64,000 bases of DNA from the NCBI GenBank assembly GCA_964480525.1, contig CAYZOV010000007.1:16588-80587 (forward strand), read 5' to 3'. The stretch is from JAAZZIT01 sp964480525. GTDB lineage: Bacteria; Bacillota; Clostridia; Oscillospirales; Ruminococcaceae. Every line of letters starts with the position of its first letter. Within the stretch, counting starts at the first letter, position 1. This document shows positions 35,788 through 44,314 of the stretch, piece by piece. The translations under genes were made by a program, and so were the position numbers. The notes beneath the pieces were generated by a model. That model was not told where the DNA came from, searched no databases, and saw nothing but the letters and a program-made list of their open reading frames with translations.

Positions 35788-35806
35788 ATATAGCTAATAG
35801 TTATAT
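35788..35806. promoter_or_regulatory. Near-palindromic operator before the XRE gene
   Basis: ATATAGCTAATAGTTATAT is an almost perfect 19-base palindrome that overlaps a TATAAT-like -10 (35804-35809). A second, partial copy (ATAACTATTATAT) lies at about 35723-35735. Probable self-binding sites of the XRE regulator, controlling both divergent genes. Confidence 0.5.
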
Positions 35807-35845
35807 AATTGAAGTGGAATAATAGAATTATCGGGTGGTGACGTT

Positions 35846-36157
35846 ATGAATTTAACAGAAATCGGCGGGAGAATTAAGGCACAGCGGAAGAATTTGGGAA
35901 TATCACAAGAAAAGCTTGCGGAAATGGTAAACGTTTCGCCACACTATATCTATGAGATAGAGCGGGGTACAAAATCAATGTCTTTGGAAACCTTTGTTAC
36001 ATTGTCCCAAGCCTTGAATTTGACGGCTGATTTTATTCTGTTCGGAAGCAAAACCGACAGCACTTTTTCCCTTGCAGAACAGCTTAACCGATTGGACGAC
36101 GAACGTCGCACCCGTGCGGAAAATGCGTTCATAGCGTTGCTGCCGTTTATCAACTGA
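35846..36157 (+). CDS. XRE-family (Cro/CI-type) transcription regulator
   Basis: A 103-residue DNA-binding protein. The helix-turn-helix covers about residues 7-62 (RIKAQRKNLGISQEKLAEMVNVS, HYIYEIERGTKSMSLETF), with a short C-terminal helix for dimer formation. ATG 35846 follows GGTGGTGA. A palindromic element in its promoter suggests autoregulation. It is the only plus-strand gene in this stretch; a bidirectional terminator follows. Confidence 0.9.
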   Translation: MNLTEIGGRIKAQRKNLGISQEKLAEMVNVSPHYIYEIERGTKSMSLETFVTLSQALNLTADFILFGSKTDSTFSLAEQLNRLDDERRTRAENAFIALLPFIN

Positions 36158-36173
36158 CTATACTATTATAAAT

Positions 36174-36212
36174 GTAAAAAGACAACTCCCACACGGAAGT
36201 TGTCTTTTATTG
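36174..36212. terminator. Bidirectional terminator
   Basis: AAAAAGACAACTT and AAGTTGTCTTTT arms between the convergent XRE and four-helix-bundle genes. Confidence 0.82.
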
Positions 36213-36563
36213 TTGGGTATTTGATTTGGCGGTGTTTAGTGAAGAAATAAGCATAACACGAATACTTGCACAAGCTGTATCAAGTTTTTTGTATTCTTCC
36301 ATAGAAATATATCCCGTTTTGAACAGCAATTCCAACCAATAGCCTGTTTCATTTGCCTCTTTAAGTGCTATCTGGAGCTTTGAAATGAAATCAGCCTTGC
36401 TGTGAGCATATTGAGCCTCTCTGATGTTTGCACCGATTGATGTGCCACTTCTCCCAATCTGATTAGAAATAATTGATTCGTGCTTAGCTTTCAGCAGTTT
36501 AACAAGGTTAATAACGTCAACTGCAAAGTCCATCGACTGAACTCTTAATTTGCTTTCCGACAT
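36207..36563 (-). CDS. Four-helix-bundle (S23/IVP-like) protein
   Basis: A 118-residue protein of the four helix bundle family once named S23 ribosomal protein: SMDFAVDVINLVKLLK, QIGRSGTSIGANIREAQYAHSKADF and the LKEANETGYWLELL helix are diagnostic. Members often lie in rRNA intervening sequences or beside tRNAs and mobile elements; the function is unknown. Here it sits next to a multi-hairpin cluster and two tRNA genes. ATG 36563 is preceded by GGAGG. Confidence 0.9.
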   Translation of the reverse strand: MSESKLRVQSMDFAVDVINLVKLLKAKHESIISNQIGRSGTSIGANIREAQYAHSKADFISKLQIALKEANETGYWLELLFKTGYISMEEYKKLDTACASIRVMLISSLNTAKSNTQQ

Positions 36564-36597
36564 TATACCACCTCCACGGTAAAATTAAAGTATTAAG

Positions 36598-36762
36598 TGA
36601 AGTTTGGACATCGTCCAAGTTAAGTTGCGACAAAGTCGCAGTTAAGTATTGTGCTGTCGCACAATGTGAAGTTAAGTGTGCCTTGCACTAAGAACTTCTT
36701 CACGACGCACAGCGTCACTTCACGCACCGAAGGTGCAACTTAACGTGCCGAAGGCACACTTA
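36598..36762. repeat. Multi-hairpin cluster with AGTTAAG/CTTAACT linkers
   Basis: Seven short hairpins in a row (GCGAC/GTCGC, TTGTGC/GCACAA, GACGC/GCGTC, GCACC/GGTGC, GTGCC/GGCAC and others) are joined by linkers that read GAAGTTAAG on the left half and CTTAAC/CACTTCAC on the right half, so the block is symmetric about roughly 36690. No gene. Same design as 32780-32945. Confidence 0.7.
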
Positions 36763-36763
36763 G

Positions 36764-36803
36764 TAAAAAAACTCTTTTGTCGAAAGACAAAAGAGTTTTT
36801 TTC
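36764..36803 (-). terminator. Terminator of the tRNA-Met/tRNA-Glu unit
   Basis: AAAAAAACTCTTTTGTC and GACAAAAGAGTTTTTTT arms; ends the minus-strand tRNA pair. Confidence 0.88.
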
Positions 36804-36878
36804 TGGTGACCCCTACGGGAATCGAACCCATGATTACGCCGTGAAAGGGCGTCGTCTTAACCGCTTGACCAAGGGGCC
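36804..36878 (-). tRNA. tRNA-Glu (anticodon TTC)
   Basis: Minus-strand cloverleaf of 75 bases: acceptor GGCCCCT/AGGGGTC, anticodon stem ACGCC/GGCGT around CTTTCAC (anticodon TTC), T-arm with GGGTTCGATTCCC, encoded CCA. Confidence 0.93.
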
Positions 36879-36899
36879 TTATACGCTATGAAACTCAAA

Positions 36900-36976
36900 T
36901 GGTAGCGGCAGTGTGATTCGAACACACGACCTGCCGGGTATGAACCGGATACTCTAGCCAACTGAGCTATGCCGCC
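36900..36976 (-). tRNA. tRNA-Met, elongator type (anticodon CAT)
   Basis: Minus-strand cloverleaf of 77 bases starting GGCGGCATAGCTCAG, loop TTCATAC (anticodon CAT), T-arm with GTGTTCGAATCAC, encoded CCA. The G1-C72 pair and D-arm fit elongator Met rather than initiator; tRNA-Ile2 is a less likely alternative. Confidence 0.9.
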
Positions 36977-37071
36977 GTGTCTCATAGCGACTAGTTTATT
37001 ATATATCATCTTACCTGAAATGTCAATACTTTTTGCGGTAAATATTTTGTGAATTAAATAAGTACCAAATA

Positions 37072-37839
37072 TTAAATACCAAACAGCCTTTGGGCGTTTT
37101 CTTTTGCAATTTCCAACATTTCATCAACGCTAACGCCCTTAATTTCCGCCATTGCACCTGCCGTATGCTGAATTAACCTGCTGTCGCAACGCTTTCCTCG
37201 AAACGGCTCCGGAGCCATATAAGGGCAGTCGGTTTCCAATAAAAGTCTGTCAATCGGCACAGCTTCGCAGGCTTTTTTGGCTTTTTTAGAATTTTTAAAG
37301 GTCAAAACCCCCGTGAAAGATACATACATTCCAAGCTTTACGACCTCTTTTGCTGTTTCGGCAGACCCCGAAAAACAGTGCAAAACGCCCTTTGGTTTGT
37401 GCTTTTTCAAAAGCTCCATACCGTCCTCGGTTGCGTCACGCAAATGCACAATTACAGGCAAATTATACCTGTTTGCAAGCTTCAATTGTGTTTCAAATAT
37501 TTCTATCTGTTTGCCCCTGTCGTAACCCTCATAGTGATAGTCAAGCCCAATTTCGCCAACTGCTACGATTTTAGAATTTCCCGAATTTAAAAGGTTTTCA
37601 AGCTGTTGTTCCCAATCTTCGGGAAGATTATCAAGGCTTTCGGGGTGGATTCCCACGCTTGTATAAAAAGTTTCATATTTCAACGTGTTTTCTATTCCGA
37701 ACTTAGCCGATTTAATGTCTGTCGAAGCGTGAATTACACCCGAAATTTGCCCCAAAATCTCACACAAAAGCTCATCTCTGTCCGTGTCAAAGGCATGGTC
37801 GTCATAGTGCGAGTGGGTATCAAAAATTTTCTCAATCAT
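37072..37839 (-). CDS. tatD: TatD family metal-dependent hydrolase/DNase
   Basis: A 255-residue TIM-barrel enzyme with the family metal ligands: DTHSHYDD at the start, GEIGLDYHY (Glu and Asp), PVIVHLRDA, HCFSG and ETDCPYMAPEP. It probably acts as a 3'-5' exonuclease or D-aminoacyl-tRNA deacylase-like housekeeping enzyme (YabD/YcfH in other Bacillota), commonly next to metG. Here metG is 2 kb downstream, separated by tRNAs and small genes. Full length, ATG 37839. Confidence 0.92.
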   Translation of the reverse strand: MIEKIFDTHSHYDDHAFDTDRDELLCEILGQISGVIHASTDIKSAKFGIENTLKYETFYTSVGIHPESLDNLPEDWEQQLENLLNSGNSKIVAVGEIGLDYHYEGYDRGKQIEIFETQLKLANRYNLPVIVHLRDATEDGMELLKKHKPKGVLHCFSGSAETAKEVVKLGMYVSFTGVLTFKNSKKAKKACEAVPIDRLLLETDCPYMAPEPFRGKRCDSRLIQHTAGAMAEIKGVSVDEMLEIAKENAQRLFGI

Positions 37840-37855
37840 CTTTTATTCCTCATAC

Positions 37856-37890
37856 AAAAATCGCCCCCGAACCGAGGGCGAATTTTTTTA
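37856..37890 (-). terminator. Terminator of serS
   Basis: On the minus strand TCGCCCTCGG and CCGGGGGCGA-type arms (TCGCCC/GGGCGA core) are followed by TTTTT, directly after the serS stop. Confidence 0.75.
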
Positions 37891-39168
37891 CTTAATTATG
37901 TCTTTGCCACCCATATACGGTCTTAATGCTTCAGGGATTCTTACCGAGCCGTCGGCGTTAAGGTTGTTTTCAAGGAATGCAATCAACATTCTAGGCGGTG
38001 CAACAACCGTATTATTTAACGTGTGTGCGAAATATTTCTGTCCGTCCTCACCCTTAACACGAATACCCAAACGTCTAGCCTGAGCGTCGCCGAGGTTTGA
38101 ACACGAACCAACCTCGAAATATTTCTTCTGACGTGGGCTCCAAGCCTCAACGTCGATTGACTTAACTTTCAAATCTGCCAAGTCGCCCGAACAACATTCC
38201 AAAGTTCTTACAGGAATATCCAGCGTTCTGAAGAAGTCAACAGAGTTCTGCCAAAGTTTGTTAAACCAATCCTTGCTTTCTTCAGGCTTACAAACAACAA
38301 TCATTTCCTGCTTTTCAAACTGGTGAATTCTGTAAACGCCACGTTCTTCGATACCGTGTGCGCCTACTTCCTTTCTAAAGCACGGCGAATAGCTTGTCAA
38401 GGTCTTTGGAAGTTCAGCTTCGGGAATAATTGTGTCGATAAATTTACCAATCATCGAATGTTCGCTTGTTCCGATAAGGTACAAATCTTCGCCCTCGATT
38501 TTGTACATCATGCCTTCCATTTCGGCAAAACTCATAACCCCCGTAACAACGTCCGAACGAATCATAAACGGCGGAATATAGTATGTAAATCCACGGTCAA
38601 TCATAAAATCTCTTGCATACGAAAGGATTGCAGAATGAAGTCTTGCAATGTCGCCACAAAGATAGTAAAAGCCGTTTCCGCTGGTTTTTCTTGCGCTGTC
38701 AATGTCGATTCCTTTGAGATTTTCCATAATTTCAACGTGATAAGGCACCTCAAATTCAGGAACAAAAGGTTCGCCAAAACGTTCAACCTCTACATTTTCG
38801 CTGTCGTCCTTACCGATAGGCACGGATTCGTCGATAATGTTCGGAATAACCATCATAATCTTTTTAATTTCGCCTTCAAGTTCGGTTTCTTTAACTTCAA
38901 GCCTTGAAAGTTCGGCGTTAATTTCGGAAACTTCTTCCTTAACTTGCATTGCTTCGTCCTTTTTGCCCTGACCCATCAATGCGCCGATTTGTTTTGAAAT
39001 TGAATTTCTCTTGCTTCTAAGCTCATCGCACTTTGTTTTCGTAGCACGAAATCCCTCGTCAAGCGCAATCACCTTGTCAACAAGTTCAATCTTTTCGTCC
39101 TGAAATTTCTTCTTAATATTTTCCTTAACAACATCAGGATTAGCTCTTAAAAATTTAATATCCAACAT
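37888..39168 (-). CDS. serS: Seryl-tRNA synthetase
   Basis: A 426-residue class II synthetase. The N-terminal 100 residues form the long antiparallel coiled-coil arm that grips the tRNA-Ser variable arm (LRSKRNSISKQIGALMGQ, EINAELSRLEVKE). Motif 2 (FRKEVGAHG) and motif 3 (VVAPPRMLIAFLENN) are present. The ATG at 39168 gives the normal MLDIKFLRANPD start with AAAGGAA before it; the longer frame begins in an unlikely leader. It ends with a terminator and is separate from tatD. The arm and length are typical. Confidence 0.95.
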   Translation of the reverse strand: MLDIKFLRANPDVVKENIKKKFQDEKIELVDKVIALDEGFRATKTKCDELRSKRNSISKQIGALMGQGKKDEAMQVKEEVSEINAELSRLEVKETELEGEIKKIMMVIPNIIDESVPIGKDDSENVEVERFGEPFVPEFEVPYHVEIMENLKGIDIDSARKTSGNGFYYLCGDIARLHSAILSYARDFMIDRGFTYYIPPFMIRSDVVTGVMSFAEMEGMMYKIEGEDLYLIGTSEHSMIGKFIDTIIPEAELPKTLTSYSPCFRKEVGAHGIEERGVYRIHQFEKQEMIVVCKPEESKDWFNKLWQNSVDFFRTLDIPVRTLECCSGDLADLKVKSIDVEAWSPRQKKYFEVGSCSNLGDAQARRLGIRVKGEDGQKYFAHTLNNTVVAPPRMLIAFLENNLNADGSVRIPEALRPYMGGKDIIK

Positions 39169-39251
39169 ATTTAAAATTCCTTTCGCAATTTGAATTTTCA
39201 AACTTAATTATACCACTTATAAAGCAGATTTTCAATATTTTTCCGAAATTT

Positions 39252-40031
39252 TTACTTTTTTTTCGCCTTTTTAAGCTTTTTTTCGATTTCCTTAGCTAAA
39301 TCTTCATAAGCCTTTGCGCCTTTTGCCTTTTTGTCGTAATAAAGCACAGGTTCGCCGAAACTCGGCGCTTCCGCAAGAGCGACATTTCTGGGAATAACGG
39401 TTTCAAAGGTGTTGTTCGGAAAATGTTTTTTAACTTCTTCAACTACCATTCCCGTCAAATTGTAACGAGAATTGTACATCGTGAACAAAATCCCCTCAAT
39501 TTCAAGCTTAGGGTTGTAGTTGTTTTTAATTCGTCTGATTGTTTCGTCAATTTCAACTAAGCCCTCAAGCGACAAAAATTCGCACAAAATCGGAATAATT
39601 ACGCTGTCAGCGGCTACTAAAGCATTGATATTCAACAAATTAAGCGTCGGCGGACAGTCGATAAGTATGTAATCGTAGTCGTCACGAACTGTCAGAAGTT
39701 GCATTTTAAGTCGTTGCGCACGGTTTTCCATTTCGGAAATTTCGTGTTCGGCACCCGACAGTTTTTGCGACGTGGGAACGATTGAAACGCCTTTAAAAGC
39801 CGTCGCAACAATCGCTTCGACCAGACGACAACCGCCCACAACAGCCTCGTAACTGGTGTTGCGAATACTTTTTTTGCGTATGCCGAAACTGGTGGTTGTG
39901 TTGCCCTGGGGGTCAAAATCCACCACCAAAACTTTTTTTCCTTTGTCGCCGAACGCAGCAGCAAGATTAACCACGGTCGTGGTTTTTCCAACCCCGCCTT
40001 TCTGATTGGAAACAGCAATAATTTTTCCCAT
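39252..40031 (-). CDS. parA: Chromosome partitioning ATPase ParA/Soj
   Basis: A 259-residue ATPase with the deviant Walker A KGGVGKTTT (about 10-18), DFDPQGN and DCPPTLN (Walker B). It forms ATP dimers on the nucleoid and, with ParB bound at parS, moves origins and controls DnaA. ATG 40031 with GGAG upstream gives the usual MGKIIAVSNQ start. It lies 93 bases behind the ParB-like gene on the same strand, the normal arrangement beside the origin in Bacillota. Confidence 0.95.
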   Translation of the reverse strand: MGKIIAVSNQKGGVGKTTTVVNLAAAFGDKGKKVLVVDFDPQGNTTTSFGIRKKSIRNTSYEAVVGGCRLVEAIVATAFKGVSIVPTSQKLSGAEHEISEMENRAQRLKMQLLTVRDDYDYILIDCPPTLNLLNINALVAADSVIIPILCEFLSLEGLVEIDETIRRIKNNYNPKLEIEGILFTMYNSRYNLTGMVVEEVKKHFPNNTFETVIPRNVALAEAPSFGEPVLYYDKKAKGAKAYEDLAKEIEKKLKKAKKK

Positions 40032-40124
40032 AAAAAATCTCCATATCATAAAATCATACTATTAAATAGTATAACACATTACAAAAGAAATTTCAACAGT
40101 TTTCAGCCCAAAACAGTAATTTTT

Positions 40125-40925
40125 TTAATTTTCAACAGTTATCACAAAAACCGTCTGCTTGTCGTCGGAAATTTTCTCCATAACCGCACTTCCACCCGCT
40201 GCGTTAAGAATCTCCACGGCACGGTCAATTGTCCGAAAAAACAGACTTTTGTTAGAGAATACACCGCTGTTTTTCCTGATTCCCATAGATTTTTTTGCTT
40301 CTTCTTCTAATATTTCGCTGATTTTTTCGGCATTTTTCCACCCAAGCTCCCCTTTGGCGATTCTTTCTAAAGCTTCAAGCCGCAAGCTTTTCTCCTCAAT
40401 TTTGCAAAAATCCAAAATATCTTCTTTTGTCGCCCCAAGCTGACGGCAAAATTCCCGTTCTTCCTGACTAAGCTTCAAAACCCCCAATTTTCTGCGTATT
40501 TCTTCCCCCGAAAAGCCCAGCTTCAATCCTGCATCGTCCACCGTCATTCCGTAAAAATCCACCACTTGCTTTATGGCTTCGGCTTCTTCAAAAACATTCA
40601 TTTCCTTTCGCTGAACATTTTCCGCTACCCAAAACAAGGCGGATTTGCGCTGACTTATGCCCAAAACAATGCACGGCACGGTTTTCAACCCAGCCAACCG
40701 ACACGCCTTAACACGTCTGTCGCCCGACACAATTTGATAATCATTCTCCCCGATTTTTCGCACCAAAATCGGCTCCAAAACCCCCACTTGACCGATATTT
40801 TTCGCCAATGAATTTAGCGCCATCAAATCGCTAAGCCCCCTCGCACAATACGGGTTCGGCTTCAATCGGTTCAACGGAATCTCCTCAACGGTTCGTCTTG
40901 TTTGTTTCATATTCAGTAATTGCAT
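40125..40925 (-). CDS. parB: ParB-family partition protein (ParB/Noc)
   Basis: A 266-residue DNA-binding CTPase. ParB/Srx domain at about 12-100 (EIPLNRLKPNPYCAR, GDRRVKACRLAGL where GERR is more common), then a helix-turn-helix (DAGLKLGFSGEEIRRKLGVLKLS) and a C-terminal dimer region. AAAGG lies at the right distance for ATG 40925; the GTG nine bases earlier abuts the site, so it is rejected. Only one ParB-like gene is seen here: its position upstream of parA suits ParB, while the neighbourhood of rsmG suits Noc. Two parS-like palindromes nearby are its probable targets. Confidence 0.85.
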   Translation of the reverse strand: MQLLNMKQTRRTVEEIPLNRLKPNPYCARGLSDLMALNSLAKNIGQVGVLEPILVRKIGENDYQIVSGDRRVKACRLAGLKTVPCIVLGISQRKSALFWVAENVQRKEMNVFEEAEAIKQVVDFYGMTVDDAGLKLGFSGEEIRRKLGVLKLSQEEREFCRQLGATKEDILDFCKIEEKSLRLEALERIAKGELGWKNAEKISEILEEEAKKSMGIRKNSGVFSNKSLFFRTIDRAVEILNAAGGSAVMEKISDDKQTVFVITVEN

Positions 40926-41122
40926 ATCTGTCACCTTTCTTTTTTATTTCTAACTTAAATTCTAACAGCTTATATGCAACATTTCAACGAAAAAATTTCC
41001 CCAAACTGCGTCAAAAACTATGTTTTTTTCTGTTAAAAGTTGATTTTTAACTAAAGATTTGCAAATTTAACTGTCATTTTTTCTTTTAATTTGTCACTCT
41101 TTGCGATATTTCTTCTAAAAAA

Positions 41123-41138
41123 TGTTCCACGTGGAACA
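41123..41138. promoter_or_regulatory. parS-like palindrome 1
   Basis: TGTTCCACGTGGAACA, a perfect 16-base palindrome matching the parS core (GTTtCACGTGaAAC consensus with symmetric C/G change). Located between parB and rsmG. Confidence 0.85.
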
Positions 41139-41166
41139 TAAAAAAAGCTACCTGAATAATAGATAG
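41139..41166 (-). terminator. Terminator of rsmG
   Basis: On the minus strand GCTATCT and AGGTAGC arms, then seven T. It lies directly next to the parS palindrome. Confidence 0.75.
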
Positions 41167-41189
41167 CCTTGTTTCATATTTCAATATTT

Positions 41190-41903
41190 TTACAGTGGTT
41201 TTTTCTTCATCTGACCCTTGTTTCGTGGGTATTTTTGCGGAGTTTCCGATACTTTTTTAATCACGCACAAAACTCTGTTGTCGCCGTTTGGCAGCGTATA
41301 ATTAAGCGCTTTTTCAATTTTTCCGCCTAATAGTTTTATGGCGTTTTTGGCGTTTTTAACTTCTTCTTCTCCGCTCTGACCTTTCAGCGCCACAAAGAAT
41401 CCACCAACCTTTACAAAAGGCAAACAGTATTCGCAAAGTTCGGTTAAATTAGCCACGGCTCTGGCAGTTGCAACATCAAATTTTTCCCTAAAAATCGGAC
41501 TTTTGCCCAGTTCTTCAGCTCTGCCGTGAACAGTTTCAGACGAAATATTTATTTCTTTGCATACCTCGTTTAAGAAGTTAATACGCTTGTTCAAGCTATC
41601 CAAAAGGGTAATTTGAACGTCACTTCGCACTATTTTTAAAGGTATAGAGGGAAATCCTGCACCAGTCCCCACGTCAATTATCTTTGCGTTATTTTCCAAA
41701 CCACCCCACAAAACAAAAGGCAAAACCGAATCAAGAAAATGCTTTTCACAAATCTCTTCCGGCTGTGTTATGGCGGTTAGATTTATCTTCTCGTTCCACT
41801 CAACCAACAGCGTTGCATATGTTTCATATTTTTGTATCATTTTCTCGTCAAGAACAATACCGCACCCCGAAAACAGGTTTTTCAAATATTCTTTACTTAT
41901 CAT
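41190..41903 (-). CDS. rsmG: 16S rRNA (guanine-527-N7) methyltransferase
   Basis: A 237-residue SAM-dependent methyltransferase: N-terminal helical part with WNEKINLTAI and HFLDSV, SAM motif I IDVGTGAGFPSIPL, then LLDSLNKRINFL and TARAVANL. It methylates G527 of 16S rRNA; loss gives low-level streptomycin resistance. ATG 41903 is preferred because GAGGG lies 5 bases upstream; a further ATG at 41915 is possible. Either start overlaps the end of mnmG, so the genes are coupled. Confidence 0.93.
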   Translation of the reverse strand: MISKEYLKNLFSGCGIVLDEKMIQKYETYATLLVEWNEKINLTAITQPEEICEKHFLDSVLPFVLWGGLENNAKIIDVGTGAGFPSIPLKIVRSDVQITLLDSLNKRINFLNEVCKEINISSETVHGRAEELGKSPIFREKFDVATARAVANLTELCEYCLPFVKVGGFFVALKGQSGEEEVKNAKNAIKLLGGKIEKALNYTLPNGDNRVLCVIKKVSETPQKYPRNKGQMKKKPL

Positions 41904-43779
41904 TTTTACCCTCATTTTTCATCTTTTCCAACCATACAAGCAAAACCGACACGTCCGCTGGGTTTACGCCTGAAATTCTACTAGCCTGACCGACACTAAG
42001 CGGTTTAATTTTGTTAAGTTTTTCAATCGCTTCAAGGCGAAGCCCACGAATATTTGTATAATCCACATTTTCGGGAAGCTTTTTCGCTTCAAGTTTTCGC
42101 ATTGATTCAACCTGCGCAAGCTGGATATTTATATACCCCTCATATTTTATCATCAGTTCCACCTGCTCGCAAACTTCAAAGGATAACTGCGGTCTGGCAG
42201 GGTCACAAAAAGCAAGTCCATTGTACGTCACCTGCGGACGTTTTATAAGCTGTGACATTTTGCAACCTGTGGAAATCGGTTCTGTTCCCACCGACAAAAG
42301 GTACTCCGTCATTTGTTCGGACGGCGAAACCGAAAGTTTTGAAACTCTCTTAATTTCAGCTTCGATTTGTGCTTTTTTCAACAAAAATCTGTCGTAACGT
42401 TCTTTGCTTATCAGTCCAATTTTATACCCAGTTGGGGTTAATCTCATGTCGGCGTTGTCCTGTCTTAGCAAAAGTCTGTATTCGCTTCGTGAAGTAAGCA
42501 TACGGTATGGGTCCATGCAACCTTTTGTCACCAAATCGTCAATAAGCGTTCCGATATACGAGCTTGCTCTGTCCAAAACCAGCGGTTTTTCGGACTTTAT
42601 CTTCATTACAGCGTTAATTCCCGCAATTAAACCCTGTGCGGCTGCTTCTTCATAACCGGACGTTCCGTTAAACTGACCCGCACCGAAAAGACCCGAAATT
42701 TGCTTAAATTCTAACGTCGGCAAAAGCTCCGTCGGGTCGCAACAATCGTACTCAATGGCATAAGCATTTCGCATGATTTCAACATTTTCCAAACCCTCGA
42801 TTGTGCGCATAAATTCAAGCTGAATATCCTCCGGCAGAGAGGTTGACATACCCTGAATATACATTTCGTCGGTGTCTGTTCCCATTGGTTCAATAAAAAG
42901 TTGATGACGTGGCTTGTCGGAAAAACGCTTAATTTTGTCCTCGATTGACGGACAGTATCTTGGCCCGATTCCCTCAATTTTCCCCCCATACATTGCACTT
43001 TTGTGAATATTTTCCAAAATTACTTTGTGAGTTTTCTCGTTTGTGTAACCCACATAACAGCTAACTTTATTCTCCATTTTTTCGTGATTATCAAATGAAA
43101 AAGGCACTATATGCTCATCTCCGTGCTGTTCTTCCAACTTTGAAAAATCAATTGAACGTCTGTGAACCCTCGCAGGCGTACCTGTTTTAAATCTTCGTAT
43201 AGTAACCCCAAGATTTCTAAGACTTTCAGACAAAAAATTTGCAGGCATAACATTGTCAGGGCCACTTTCATAAGACGTTCCGCCGACGTGAATAAGCCCT
43301 TTTAAATATGTACCTGTGGAAATTATAACCGCTTTTGCGGTGTAAACTGCACCAAGTCTGGTTTTAACACCCGTAATTTTGCCGTTTTCAGCCAAAATTT
43401 CCACCACTTCGCCTTGTTTTAAATACAAATTTTCCGTATTTTCCACAACTTTTTTCATGTAATTGTGGTACTTAACCCTGTCAGACTGTACCCTCAAAGA
43501 ATGTACCGCAGGTCCTTTTCCTAAATTCAAAATTCTACTTTGCAAAAAAGTGGCGTCAGCCGCTTTTCCCATTTCACCGCCCAAAGCGTCAATTTCACGC
43601 ACCAAATGACCTTTTGCCGTGCCACCGATTGACGGATTGCAAGGTAAATTCGCCAAAGCGTCCAAAGAAATGGTAAACAGCACCGTTTTCATGCCCAACC
43701 TTGCACTTGCAAGAGCCGCTTCAACGCCTGCGTGACCTGCTCCGACCACCGCTACATCAAAATTATCTAAAATTTCCAT
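41893..43779 (-). CDS. mnmG: tRNA uridine 5-carboxymethylaminomethyl modification enzyme MnmG
   Basis: A 628-residue FAD protein that, with MnmE, modifies the wobble U34 of several tRNAs. The N-terminal FAD site reads VVGAGHAGVEAA; the signatures GPRYCPSIEDK and GQFNGTSGYEEAAAQGLIAG are present, and the C-terminal helical domain ends in the usual RISGVNPADV. ATG 43779 follows AAAGGAA. Gene order mnmE-(ybaK)-mnmG-rsmG is the standard near-origin order, here with an inserted ybaK-like gene. Confidence 0.96.
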   Translation of the reverse strand: MEILDNFDVAVVGAGHAGVEAALASARLGMKTVLFTISLDALANLPCNPSIGGTAKGHLVREIDALGGEMGKAADATFLQSRILNLGKGPAVHSLRVQSDRVKYHNYMKKVVENTENLYLKQGEVVEILAENGKITGVKTRLGAVYTAKAVIISTGTYLKGLIHVGGTSYESGPDNVMPANFLSESLRNLGVTIRRFKTGTPARVHRRSIDFSKLEEQHGDEHIVPFSFDNHEKMENKVSCYVGYTNEKTHKVILENIHKSAMYGGKIEGIGPRYCPSIEDKIKRFSDKPRHQLFIEPMGTDTDEMYIQGMSTSLPEDIQLEFMRTIEGLENVEIMRNAYAIEYDCCDPTELLPTLEFKQISGLFGAGQFNGTSGYEEAAAQGLIAGINAVMKIKSEKPLVLDRASSYIGTLIDDLVTKGCMDPYRMLTSRSEYRLLLRQDNADMRLTPTGYKIGLISKERYDRFLLKKAQIEAEIKRVSKLSVSPSEQMTEYLLSVGTEPISTGCKMSQLIKRPQVTYNGLAFCDPARPQLSFEVCEQVELMIKYEGYINIQLAQVESMRKLEAKKLPENVDYTNIRGLRLEAIEKLNKIKPLSVGQASRISGVNPADVSVLLVWLEKMKNEGKNDK

Positions 43780-43806
43780 AATTTAATTCCTTTAACTAAC
43801 CGAAAA

Positions 43807-43822
43807 TGTTCCACGTGGAACA
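43807..43822. promoter_or_regulatory. parS-like palindrome 2
   Basis: A second exact TGTTCCACGTGGAACA in the gap between the ybaK-like gene and mnmG, 2.7 kb from the first. Confidence 0.85.
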
Positions 43823-43823
43823 T

Positions 43824-44306
43824 TTATACAACAATATTTTCAAATTTTGCCCCAACAAGTTCCGCCAAATCCTGCGGTTTTAAACGAATTTGCGTGCCGA
43901 TTTTACCACCGCTGACCGTGATTTTTCCTTGTTCAAGAGCCGAAGCGTCAATAACCGTTCTGAATAATTTTTTCATTCCGATTGGAGAACAACCGCCACG
44001 AATATACCCCGTAGTTTTTAACAAATCTTTAACCGCAAGCATTTCAACACGCTTAACGCCCACGGACTTTGCCGCAGCTTTCAAGTCAATTTCTTTGGCA
44101 ACAGGGATAACAAACACGAAATATTCCGTTCTGCCGTTGTTTTCCTTGAAAAATGTAACCAAAGTTTTGAAACACATTTCAAATGGAATACCGCAAACAG
44201 TCGCAACGTGAACACCGTCAACCTGTCCGTCCGTGGGGTAGGTGAGTGCTTCGTAATCCACTTTTGCTTTATCCAAAATTCGCATTACATTAGTTTTTTC
44301 AGCCAT
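43824..44306 (-). CDS. ybaK: YbaK/EbsC-family aminoacyl-tRNA deacylase
   Basis: A 160-residue single-domain editing protein that hydrolyses mischarged Cys-tRNA(Pro). Family features are AEKTNVMRILDKAKVDYE at the start, the invariant lysine in MCFKTLV, and GGCSPIGMKK near the active site. It is inserted between mnmE and mnmG, 8 bases after mnmE's partner start region, on the same strand, and so is probably part of that operon. Full length; ATG 44306. Confidence 0.92.
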   Translation of the reverse strand: MAEKTNVMRILDKAKVDYEALTYPTDGQVDGVHVATVCGIPFEMCFKTLVTFFKENNGRTEYFVFVIPVAKEIDLKAAAKSVGVKRVEMLAVKDLLKTTGYIRGGCSPIGMKKLFRTVIDASALEQGKITVSGGKIGTQIRLKPQDLAELVGAKFENIVV

Positions 44307-44314
44307 AAATCCAC

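Noticed and set aside
36598..36762. CRISPR array
   Set aside because: Hairpin stems differ and linkers are short and change strand; there are no equal spacers and no cas genes.
36676..36891. 71-codon plus-strand frame over the tRNA-Glu region
   Set aside because: Antisense to tRNA-Glu and the hairpin cluster; GNRTHDYAVKGR is a tRNA-derived artefact.
39169..39251. T-box leader before serS, metG or glyS
   Set aside because: The upstream gaps are too short and lack the T-box TGGN bulge sequence and antiterminator.
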